A DNA stretch of 5,035 nt from Gammaproteobacteria bacterium (GCA_009843675.1 VYCZ01000237.1:1-5035); one strand, 5' to 3'. Shown: positions 1-5,003, numbered from the stretch's first letter. Numbers and translations: made by a program. The notes: generated from the sequence alone by a model not told the origin.

Positions 1-1
1 C

Positions 2-412
2 GGCCAGTGGGGCAAGCTGGTGGAGAGCCTGGTTGAAGGCAAGCTCGTTGAACTGTTACGGGCCCGTAGCATTGATGTGTATCACACCTCTGCGCGGGTC
101 AGGGGGCAACACGGCCCGGTCCAGTGGGAATACGACGTGGTGGCCCACAATGGCGAGGAGGTGGTCGTGGTGGAGGTGAAGTCCACCATGAAAGTGGCTG
201 ATGTGCGCGCATTTCTGGCCGGCATAGCGACGTTCAAGCAACGGGAGTGGCGCTACCAGCGCGACCGGGTGTACGGTGCGATGGCGTACTTGCGCGCGGA
301 GGAGGAAGCGGCAGTATTTGCCGAGCGTCGGGGCCTGTTCGTGATACGGGCGACGGGGGACAGCGCCAGCATTGTCAACAAGGATACGTTCCGTCCCAGG
401 TCGTTTGGCTGA
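2..412 (+). CDS. PD-(D/E)XK nuclease-like protein, 3' part only (5' end outside window)
   Basis: The open frame runs from the first bases of the window to TGA at 410-412. A GTG at 20 could be read as a start, but the frame is open upstream (Gly-Gln-Trp-Gly-Lys-Leu before it) and no ribosome site precedes it, so the true start probably lies outside the window. Numbering from GTG-20, a Glu in an early helix (E6) is followed by E37-Y-D39, a hydrophobic strand, then E52-V-K54. This D-x12-E-x-K arrangement is the core of the PD-(D/E)XK nuclease fold. Proteins of the DUF3782 type have a similar Trp-Gly-x-x-x-Glu lead-in, often after an N-terminal coiled coil; that comparison is from memory. The substrate is unknown and nuclease activity is inferred only from the motif. 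It is followed by radC after about 100 bp. Confidence 0.7.
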   Translation, partial: GQWGKLVESLVEGKLVELLRARSIDVYHTSARVRGQHGPVQWEYDVVAHNGEEVVVVEVKSTMKVADVRAFLAGIATFKQREWRYQRDRVYGAMAYLRAEEEAAVFAERRGLFVIRATGDSASIVNKDTFRPRSFG

Positions 413-501
413 ATGGCCGGGAGTATCAGTCACACGCCGCCGCGCTGTGCGCTCGCTTGATCACATATGCTTTGCTGACATCTTACCCTAATCTACCGAA
501 C

Positions 502-508
502 AAGGAGG
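502..508 (+). promoter_or_regulatory. Strong Shine-Dalgarno site of radC
   Basis: AAGGAGG lies 6 nt before the ATG at 515, a near-perfect anti-16S match that fixes the radC start. Between the previous stop (412) and this site I found no convincing sigma-70 promoter. TTGATC at 457-462 is a possible -35 box but has no good -10 partner. Confidence 0.85.
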
Positions 509-514
509 TTCAAC

Positions 515-1189
515 ATGGCAATCCGCCACTGGCCGCAAACCGAACAACCCCGCTTCAAACTGCTGAACAACGGCCCGCACAGCCTGTCCGATGCGGAACT
601 GGTCGCCATCTTCCTCGGCTCCGGTTACAGCGGCCACAGCGCCGTGGACATGGCCAGGGACATGCTGGCCAGGGCCCAGGGGCTGCGCCCGTTGCTGGAG
701 CAGGACCGCAAGACCCTCATGAAAACCAAGGGGCTGGGTGAAGCGAAATGGGTATTGCTGCAGGCCGCCCTGGAGCTGGGCCGGCGTTTCCTCGAGGCGG
801 AGGTGCGCGCCAGGCCGGCGCTGAGCAACCCGGACAAGACCAAGACCTACGTCAAGGCCTGGCTGTGCCGTTACCCCCACGAGGTGTTCGCCTGCCTGTT
901 CCTGGACAACCGGCACCGTATCATCAACAGCGAGATCCTGTTCACCGGAACCATAGACGGCGCCAGCGTTTACCCGCGCGAGGTGGTGAAGCGCTGCCTG
1001 GAACTGAACGCTGCTGCCATTATTTTCGCCCATAACCACCCCTCCGGCATCGCCGAACCGAGCCAGGCCGACCGCCAGATCACCATCAAGCTGACCCAGG
1101 CCCTGGCGTTGCTGGACGTGCGCGTGCTGGACCACCTGGTGGTCGGCGACAAGCTGGTGACATCCATGGCCGAGCGGGGTCTGATGTGA
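515..1189 (+). CDS. radC: RadC family JAB/JAMM-domain protein (DNA repair protein RadC)
   Basis: The 224-residue product matches the usual RadC length (about 220). The N-terminal part has the family signature L-S-D-A-E-L (residues 24-29) and a helix-hairpin-helix-like K72-G-L-G75 followed by the A-A-L-E-L-G-R segment (84-90), which suggests DNA contact. The C-terminal JAB/MPN domain has E123, T144-G-T with S151, P154-R-E, and an intact JAMM zinc motif: H173-x-H175-x7-S183-x2-D186. The metal site is therefore complete and a metal-dependent hydrolase is plausible. The molecular role of RadC is unsettled: the original E. coli radC102 mutation was reassigned to recG. Family members also occur on plasmids and islands. 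Here the usual coaBC/rpmB neighbours are absent, so this may be an accessory paralogue. A MITE begins 17 bp after the stop codon. Confidence 0.93.
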   Translation: MAIRHWPQTEQPRFKLLNNGPHSLSDAELVAIFLGSGYSGHSAVDMARDMLARAQGLRPLLEQDRKTLMKTKGLGEAKWVLLQAALELGRRFLEAEVRARPALSNPDKTKTYVKAWLCRYPHEVFACLFLDNRHRIINSEILFTGTIDGASVYPREVVKRCLELNAAAIIFAHNHPSGIAEPSQADRQITIKLTQALALLDVRVLDHLVVGDKLVTSMAERGLM

Positions 1190-1197
1190 ATTCCCAT

Positions 1198-1206
1198 TAT
1201 TGAACA
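1198..1206. repeat. Left 9-bp target-site duplication of MITE copy 1
   Basis: TATTGAACA directly precedes the terminal GGGTGTGACT of the element and is repeated exactly at its other end (1381-1389). Confidence 0.85.
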
Positions 1207-1380
1207 GGGTGTGACTCGAAGTGTGGCCAACCTCCGTCATTCCTGCTCTCCTTACCGTCATTCCTGCGCAGGCAGGAATCCAGTCAATACAACAACTCCT
1301 TATAAGGAGTGTCGTCTACTGGATTCCCGCCTGCGCGGGGAATGACGGTAAGGAGTTTGACCACACTTTCAGTCACGCCC
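1207..1380. mobile_element. MITE-like non-autonomous element, copy 1 (174 bp)
   Basis: The element starts GGGTGTGACT and ends AGTCACGCCC. The 29-bp terminal inverted repeats (1207-1235 and 1352-1380) differ at 5 positions, and perfect 9-bp direct repeats TATTGAACA flank them. Inside is a second, longer inverted repeat with GTCATTCC/GGAATGAC arms and a small central palindrome, so nearly the whole element can fold on itself. There is no transposase or plausible gene inside; the short frames through it encode only repeat-derived peptides. Mobilisation in trans by a related IS is inferred. Long terminal repeats with 8-9 bp duplications would fit an IS256-type transposase, but other 9-bp-duplicating families are possible. 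It sits between radC and vapBC in the same orientation as copy 2 at 4747-4973. Confidence 0.85.
1251..1352. repeat. Internal inverted repeat and hairpin of MITE copy 1
   Basis: The arms at 1251-1284 and 1318-1352 are nearly complementary (start CTTACCGTCATTCC, end GGAATGACGGTAAG). The roughly 33-nt loop contains the perfect 16-bp palindrome ACTCCTTATAAGGAGT (1295-1310). Each arm also contains a smaller self-complementary unit with GGAAT/ATTCC ends, similar to the dRS3-type repeats (ATTCCC-N8-GGGAAT) known from Neisseria and to common proteobacterial repeats. As RNA this would form a long stable hairpin downstream of radC, which may protect or end its mRNA, although no T tract follows. Confidence 0.85.
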
Positions 1381-1389
1381 TATTGAACA
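1381..1389. repeat. Right 9-bp target-site duplication of MITE copy 1
   Basis: TATTGAACA directly follows the terminal GTCACGCCC and is identical to the left copy at 1198-1206. Confidence 0.85.
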
Positions 1390-1395
1390 CTAACA

Positions 1396-1441
1396 TTGCT
1401 TATCGGCAAATATTTGTCTAAACTGGTCAAAATATTTTAAC
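1396..1441 (+). promoter_or_regulatory. Candidate vapBC promoter with two palindromic operator sites
   Basis: TTGCTT (1396-1401) and TAAACT (1419-1424) are separated by 17 bp and form a plausible sigma-70 promoter with a transcript start near 1431. The perfect palindrome CAAATATTTG (1407-1416) lies between the boxes. A second inverted repeat, GTC-AAAATATTTT-AAC (1426-1441, one mismatched pair), covers the expected start site. The two centres are 22 bp apart, about two helical turns. Such paired sites are typical of toxin-antitoxin autoregulation, where the antitoxin and the toxin-antitoxin complex bind their own promoter. The region is markedly more AT-rich than its surroundings. Binding is inferred. 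Confidence 0.45.
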
Positions 1442-1454
1442 TAAATAGCTTAAT

Positions 1455-1745
1455 ATGCAAACGACTACCGTTTCCAAGCTTAAAATGGCCATAAGCGCCT
1501 GCCTGCGCCAGGTAAAGGCCGGGGAGGAATTGTTGATCACCGAGCATGGGCGGCCCGTGGCCCGCCTGTTGCCGGTTGCCGATATCGCATCCTTGCCTGA
1601 ACACCTGGCAGAGATGGAAAAGAAGGGACTATTGAAACGCCCCGGGAAGTCCTTGCCGAAAGATTTCTGGGACCTGCCGCGCCCCACCGACCCCAGCGCG
1701 GCGCTGCGTTCCGCGGTATCAAAGGAGCGCTCAGAAGGCTGGTGA
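1455..1745 (+). CDS. vapB: Type II antitoxin, Phd/YefM-like family, partner of VapC
   Basis: The 96-residue product begins with the V6-S-K-L-K...L17-x2-V20-K-A-G-E core and continues E30-H-G-R-P-V-A-R37-L-L-P40, the standard Phd/YefM N-terminal DNA-binding and dimerisation fold. The C-terminal half (about 45-96), with F71-W-D-L-P-R-P77, is the type of flexible tail that wraps and inhibits a VapC toxin. It should neutralise the downstream toxin and repress its own promoter. ATG-1455 is the first possible start because TAG at 1446-1448 closes the frame upstream. No Shine-Dalgarno site is visible, so initiation may be weak or depend on a short leader. The stop overlaps the toxin start by 4 bp. 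The symbol follows the convention of naming by toxin partner; the fold is not the AbrB-type VapB. Confidence 0.9.
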   Translation: MQTTTVSKLKMAISACLRQVKAGEELLITEHGRPVARLLPVADIASLPEHLAEMEKKGLLKRPGKSLPKDFWDLPRPTDPSAALRSAVSKERSEGW

Positions 1746-2173
1746 AATTCTGGGATACGTCAGCCATCGTGCCCTTGTATGTGCATGAACCGAATACGTC
1801 AGTGGTACGGGAGTTACTTGCCACAGATTCCTCTATCATCGTCTGGTGGGGGACGCATACCGAATGCATATCCGCATTGATGCGGCAGGTGAGAACCGGC
1901 GGCATCACCAGCCCTGAAGAGCGGGCCTGTCGTCATGTGTTGCATACCCTGGCGCAGTCCTGGTCGGAGATTCAACCAAGTGACGCACTTCGCAGCATGG
2001 CTGAACGGCTGCTGGCAGTCCACCCGTTACGTTCGGCGGATGCCCTGCAACTGGCTGCAGCCCTACAGTGGTGCCAGGGACACACGACGGATCAATGCCT
2101 GGTAACTTTTGATCAGCGAATGCGTGAGGCGGCATACCGGGAGGGTTTTACTGTTCTGCCTGATGCAGGGTAG
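1742..2173 (+). CDS. vapC: VapC family PIN-domain ribonuclease toxin
   Basis: The 143-residue product has all the acidic residues expected of a PIN domain: D5 (F-W-D-T-S-A), E41 (H-T-E-C-I-S-A-L), D100 (L-R-S-A-D-A-L-Q-L) and D124 (V-T-F-D-Q-R). These coordinate Mg2+/Mn2+ for RNA cleavage. VapC toxins usually cut tRNA or rRNA loops and stop translation; the target here is unknown. The GTG start lies within the antitoxin stop (GTGA overlap), which implies translational coupling. AGAAGG (1733-1738) is close upstream, and the FWDTSA motif leaves no later start possible. The W35-W-G-T38 segment and the ending G-F-T-V-L-P match a common proteobacterial VapC subgroup (from memory). Length and catalytic residues indicate an intact toxin. 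Confidence 0.93.
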   Translation: MKFWDTSAIVPLYVHEPNTSVVRELLATDSSIIVWWGTHTECISALMRQVRTGGITSPEERACRHVLHTLAQSWSEIQPSDALRSMAERLLAVHPLRSADALQLAAALQWCQGHTTDQCLVTFDQRMREAAYREGFTVLPDAG

Positions 2174-2207
2174 TGGCAGCGCTCGTGCCAGTGTTCGTGG
2201 CACGCGC
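2174..2207 (+). promoter_or_regulatory. TGGCA/TGCCA/TGGCA array and hairpin upstream of the oxygenase gene
   Basis: TGGCA (2174-2178), TGCCA (2186-2190) and TGGCA (2198-2202) are evenly spaced by 7 nt, giving a 12-bp period. The middle unit can pair with either neighbour. The right-hand pairing extends to CGTGCCA/TGGCACG plus an outer GCG/CGC across a 2-nt bulge (2179-2207). The array starts directly after the vapC stop and reaches the expected -35 position of the next promoter. It could be a regulator binding site or an RNA hairpin at the end of the vapBC transcript. No T run follows, so it is not a standard intrinsic terminator. Confidence 0.4.
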
Positions 2208-2217
2208 GACATACTTG

Positions 2218-2223
2218 TATAAT
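2218..2223 (+). promoter_or_regulatory. Consensus -10 box of the oxygenase gene
   Basis: TATAAT is a perfect sigma-70 -10 hexamer. No good -35 box lies 16-18 bp upstream (TTCGTG at 2194-2199 is the best), so the promoter may depend on an activator or be controlled by the overlapping TGGCA array. The transcript would start near 2230 and have a leader of about 90 nt. Confidence 0.5.
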
Positions 2224-2229
2224 AGCAGC

Positions 2230-2310
2230 AAGATAAACATGGTCGGAGGCCATACGCGCCCGCCCCTTGGACACGCGTAGCCGAGATCGATCAACCCGCG
2301 CTAAACAGAC
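2230..2310 (+). other. 5' leader of the oxygenase mRNA, with small stem-loop and possible 13-residue reading frame
   Basis: TACGCG (2253-2258) and CGCGTA (2274-2279) form a 6-bp stem with a 15-nt loop. A short frame, ATG at 2239 to TAG at 2280, could encode MVGGHTRPPLGHA, but it lacks a ribosome site and is probably chance. The palindrome GATCGATC is at 2285-2292. No known riboswitch is recognised. Confidence 0.2.
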
Positions 2311-2315
2311 AGGAG
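2311..2315 (+). promoter_or_regulatory. Shine-Dalgarno site of the oxygenase gene
   Basis: AGGAG lies 6 nt before ATG-2322 and supports that start. Confidence 0.75.
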
Positions 2316-2321
2316 TATATT

Positions 2322-4715
2322 ATGGGAGCTGAAACCATCGAGTACGGCGCCGACAACGCAGAGTTGGAGGCGTTGTTACAGTCAATCGACCGTCCCGGAC
2401 AGTATTATGCGCATGGCCGGCGTTTCCTGCCGATGCCTCGCCTGGAGGTGGAGCCGGTCGGCATGCTCTCGTTTCCCGTGCCGGCCGCGCAAGTAGCTGA
2501 GTTGATAGAGACAGCAACGCGCGCGCCCTACGGCAAGGGCGAAGAAACGCTGGTTGATACCTCGGTCAGGAATTGCTGGCAAATCGAGGCAGAGAAGGTT
2601 CACCTGGGGGGAGCCGCCTGGCAAGACAGTTTCGACTGGGCGCTTACGCAAGCCGCTGAAGGACTGGGTTGCCCGCGTGAATTGTTGGAGGCTGAGCTCT
2701 ACAAACTGCTGATCTATGAACCGGGTGGTTTCTTCTCGGTTCACCGGGACACGGAAAAGACCGACGGGATGATTGCCACGCTGGTCATATCGCTCCCCAC
2801 CGCGGGTGAGGGCGGCGAGCTGGTGGTGCGGCATAAAGGCGCTGAGGTTGTGATGGACATGACTGCCGGGGAGTCTTCCGAACTGGTGTTTGCTGCCTTT
2901 TACGCTGACTGCCAGCACGAGACGCGGCCTGTGTCGGCAGGGCACCGGGTTTCGCTTGTCTATAACCTGGTATTACGCAAGGGCGATGCTGCCGCGTGGG
3001 CGGCGCCGGATTATGGCGAACAGGTTCAGGAGATGGCGGGCCTGCTCAGGCAATGGAGCAACGACGGTGACGCGCCGGACAAGGTCGTCTGGATGCTTGA
3101 GCACGACTACAGCGAGGCAGGGCTGTCATTCGCTACCCTGAAGAATGGCGACGCCGCGTTAGCGCGTGCGCTTGCCCAAGCGGCAGACCGTGCAGGTTGT
3201 GAGTTATACGCGGCGATTGTCCATATCGAAGAATATGGTCCAGGAGTTTATTCAGACGGAGACTACTACCGGGAGCATTACGGCGACTTCGATGACGACG
3301 TTGAAATGTTCGAAGTTGACGATTACCGGCATTGGCTGGATGGATGGGCAACGCCGGACGGGATGCGCCCGGCTTTCGGAGCCATGCCGTTGCTGGAAGC
3401 CGAGTTGCTCCCGTGCGGCGCATTGGACGATGTCGAGCCGGATGAGCAGCGGGTACACGAGGCGTCCGGTAACGAAGGCATTTCTGTTGAACGTGCTTAT
3501 CGCCGGGCCGCGCTGGTGCTCTGGCCGCGACAGAAAGCGCTGAAAAACCTTGCCGGCAGCGGTATCGAATGCGCGGTTCGTTACGTTGCGGACGCGTTTG
3601 ACAGCGCGGATGGAAGTACAGATGCCAGTGAATGGAGCGGCGAACTTATCTACCGGTTGATCGATGCGTGGCCGGAACGACGGGCCTATCTGCGCGCTAA
3701 CGAAGATGAGGGACGGCGGGAGATGTTGCGTCTCCTGTGCCGGGTACGGGATGCGCGCGCGACGGAGCGTTTTTTGTCCGACATCGTCACAAAACACTAC
3801 AGCGGGTCGGAAAACCAGGAACTGATAGCCGGCGCCGAAGTTGCCAGCGCGGGTGGCATGCAGCGATTTCTGCCGTCGTTCGTGGCGACGAACCTGCCGG
3901 CGCAAACGCAGAGAGTGCTTGAGTTTATCTGCTTGCTTTGTGAAAAATTCGACAGTGTCCGGGACAGGGAAGCCGATCCCGCGTGGCGCGACGTACTCAG
4001 AGAAGCCGTTTTCGTCGCGCTGGACGGTTTGCCGCGCGTACTGGCGCCGCCGACACGGGATGATTCATGGACAGCATCCAAACCCAAGCCATTAGGCGCC
4101 GATGCCATCAGGGATATCTTCCTGCTCGCCTGGCGCTTTGACTTGCATGAGGAAGCCGATACGGCTGCGCGCACCCTGGCGGAGCACCCCACCCTGGTTA
4201 CCCCGGACCGGGCGGTTCCGACGGCACTGCAGGAACTATGGGGCCGGGACCGCGCGTTGGCCGAGGCTTCCGCGTTCGCGATATTATGGTGTCATGCAAC
4301 GGATTATTTGCTTGCGCGTAGCGCGACGCCGCCGGAAGAGCCGACGAACTGGACCATTGCGTTTGAAATCAGCTGTGATTGCGAACATTGCCGAGACCTC
4401 GAGGTATTCTGCAAGAACCCGAATGAAACTGTTAAACGTTTCGCATTACGCCAGGAATTACGCGGCCACCTGGAGAAGATCATCCGCGCGCACAGGCTGG
4501 ACATCGATTGCAAAACGGAACACCGGGGACGCCCTTACAAGCTGGTGTGTACAAAAAACAGGGCAAGCTATCGGCGGCGTCTCAAGGAATATGCGGCTGA
4601 TGTTTCTCATATGCGCGCGCTGATTGCGGCGGCGCCTGCCGGGAATGGGGCGGGCGTCAGCAAGGACAGGCGGGAACGACTCCGCGCTGCGGTTGCGCGG
4701 TCAGGCGAACGCTGA
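2322..4715 (+). CDS. Large 2-oxoglutarate/Fe(II)-dependent oxygenase (prolyl 4-hydroxylase-like domain with uncharacterised C-terminal region)
   Basis: The 797-residue product has a prolyl-4-hydroxylase-type double-stranded beta-helix at about residues 40-220. The Fe(II) ligands are H141-x-D143 and H199, and R209 (G-H-R-V-S-L-V-Y-N-L) is the expected 2-oxoglutarate anchor. Typical lead-in elements are A68-P-Y-G-K-G, Y127-K-L-L-I-Y-E-P-G-G and T154-L-V-I-S-L-P. The enzyme should couple 2-oxoglutarate decarboxylation to hydroxylation of an unknown substrate. An acidic Asp/Glu/Tyr-rich stretch spans about 303-335, and R394-R-A-A-L-V-L-W-P402 recalls large fungal homologues (from memory). Near the end, C685-x-C687-x2-C690 with H689 and C697 looks like a possible metal or structural cysteine cluster, followed by L741-V-C-T-K and a basic tail. 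No signal peptide or membrane segment is seen, so it is probably cytoplasmic. It has its own promoter and ribosome site and appears monocistronic. Oxygenase domain certain; substrate unknown. Confidence 0.88.
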   Translation: MGAETIEYGADNAELEALLQSIDRPGQYYAHGRRFLPMPRLEVEPVGMLSFPVPAAQVAELIETATRAPYGKGEETLVDTSVRNCWQIEAEKVHLGGAAWQDSFDWALTQAAEGLGCPRELLEAELYKLLIYEPGGFFSVHRDTEKTDGMIATLVISLPTAGEGGELVVRHKGAEVVMDMTAGESSELVFAAFYADCQHETRPVSAGHRVSLVYNLVLRKGDAAAWAAPDYGEQVQEMAGLLRQWSNDGDAPDKVVWMLEHDYSEAGLSFATLKNGDAALARALAQAADRAGCELYAAIVHIEEYGPGVYSDGDYYREHYGDFDDDVEMFEVDDYRHWLDGWATPDGMRPAFGAMPLLEAELLPCGALDDVEPDEQRVHEASGNEGISVERAYRRAALVLWPRQKALKNLAGSGIECAVRYVADAFDSADGSTDASEWSGELIYRLIDAWPERRAYLRANEDEGRREMLRLLCRVRDARATERFLSDIVTKHYSGSENQELIAGAEVASAGGMQRFLPSFVATNLPAQTQRVLEFICLLCEKFDSVRDREADPAWRDVLREAVFVALDGLPRVLAPPTRDDSWTASKPKPLGADAIRDIFLLAWRFDLHEEADTAARTLAEHPTLVTPDRAVPTALQELWGRDRALAEASAFAILWCHATDYLLARSATPPEEPTNWTIAFEISCDCEHCRDLEVFCKNPNETVKRFALRQELRGHLEKIIRAHRLDIDCKTEHRGRPYKLVCTKNRASYRRRLKEYAADVSHMRALIAAAPAGNGAGVSKDRRERLRAAVARSGER

Positions 4716-4737
4716 GTTTGGCTCGTTGCTCGCTGAT

Positions 4738-4746
4738 GGTGAGTGA
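4738..4746. repeat. Left target-site duplication of MITE copy 2
   Basis: GGTGAGTGA precedes the terminal GGGTGTGACT. The right flank reads GGTGAGTGC (4974-4982), so 8 of 9 bases match. Confidence 0.7.
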
Positions 4747-4778
4747 GGGTGTGACTGAAAGTGTGGTCAAAACCCTTG

Positions 4779-4893
4779 CCGTCATTCCTGCGAATGCAGG
4801 AATCCAGTCGATCAAACAGTCGCTCGCGACACATTATAAGGTGTCCCTTCGGGACTTTTTTCCACTGGATTCCTGCTTGCGCAGGAATGACGG
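4779..4893. repeat. Internal inverted repeat and hairpin of MITE copy 2
   Basis: The 30-bp arms at 4779-4808 and 4864-4893 begin CCGTCATTCCTGCG and end GCAGGAATGACGG, with only two mismatched pairs. The loop holds GTCGC-TC-GCGAC (4819-4830) and the nearly perfect palindrome GACACATTATAAGGTGTC (4828-4845), the counterpart of the copy 1 central palindrome. Confidence 0.85.
4843..4861 (+). terminator. Intrinsic terminator-like hairpin inside MITE copy 2
   Basis: GTCCC-TTC-GGGAC (4843-4855) is a 5-bp GC-rich stem with a tight loop, directly followed by six T (4856-4861). It is on the strand of the oxygenase gene, 128 bp after its stop codon, and may end that transcript. The stem is short, and competition with the larger surrounding hairpin is likely. 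Confidence 0.5.
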
Positions 4894-4896
4894 ACG

Positions 4897-4940
4897 GGGG
4901 CGTCTTTCCTGGTTGTGGTTTGGCCATGTCAGGATGCCCC
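4897..4940. repeat. Extra stem-loop in the 53-bp segment unique to copy 2
   Basis: GGGGCGTC (4897-4904) can pair with GATGCCCC (4933-4940) as an 8-bp stem with one G-T pair; CCTG (4908-4911) and CAGG (4929-4932) can extend it inward. Copy 1 has no counterpart. Confidence 0.45.
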
Positions 4941-4973
4941 TACTGATTTTGACCACACTTCCAATCACAACCC

Positions 4974-4982
4974 GGTGAGTGC
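4974..4982. repeat. Right target-site duplication of MITE copy 2
   Basis: GGTGAGTGC follows the terminal CAACCC and matches the left copy at 8 of 9 bases. Confidence 0.7.
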
Positions 4983-5003
4983 CCTAATCCCGCATTAGAA
5001 AGT

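Larger units (their letters stand above)
4747..4973. mobile_element. MITE-like non-autonomous element, copy 2 (227 bp)
   Basis: It has the same family termini as copy 1: the left repeat 4747-4772 (GGGTGTGACTGAAAGTGTGG...) and right repeat 4947-4973 are inverted with two substitutions and one extra base. Internal arms with GTCATTCC/GGAATGAC and a central TTATAA palindrome match copy 1 in order and orientation. It differs in having an internal terminator-like hairpin (4843-4861) and a 53-bp segment (4894-4946) between the right internal arm and the right terminus. There is no transposase. It lies 31 bp after the oxygenase stop. Each copy has its own target duplication, so the two inserted independently. 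Confidence 0.82.

Noticed and set aside
488..1261. 257-codon minus-strand frame opposite radC
   Set aside because: It is an antisense shadow of a well-conserved RadC gene in GC-rich DNA; its product has no recognisable motif.
1207..1380. CRISPR-like repeats
   Set aside because: The repeated units are inverted, not regularly spaced direct repeats with spacers, and no cas gene is present.
1221..1421. Small reading frame through MITE copy 1 (peptides such as VIPAQAGIQ)
   Set aside because: It is made of repeat and inverted-repeat sequence and has no ribosome site; such peptides are known artefacts of GTCATTCC repeats.
2179..2207. Intrinsic terminator of vapBC
   Set aside because: The stem is good but no T tract follows, so it is reported as a regulatory array or hairpin instead.
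2198..2213. Sigma-54 promoter suggested by TGGCACG
   Set aside because: The -24 element is perfect, but the position where TTGCA should stand reads ACATA and lacks the required GC.
2239..2280. Leader peptide gene MVGGHTRPPLGHA
   Set aside because: There is no Shine-Dalgarno site, no run of regulatory codons and no clear attenuator after it; noted only in the leader entry.
1207..4973. The two MITE copies as ends of one composite transposon carrying vapBC and the oxygenase gene
   Set aside because: Each copy has its own, different 9-bp duplication directly at its two ends, which indicates separate insertions; the outer flanks 1198-1206 and 4974-4982 do not match each other.
4607..4978. Reading frames on both strands through MITE copy 2
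   Set aside because: They mirror each other because of the inverted repeat, contain the same VIPAQAGIQ/IPACAGMT-like strings, and overlap the end of a solid gene.
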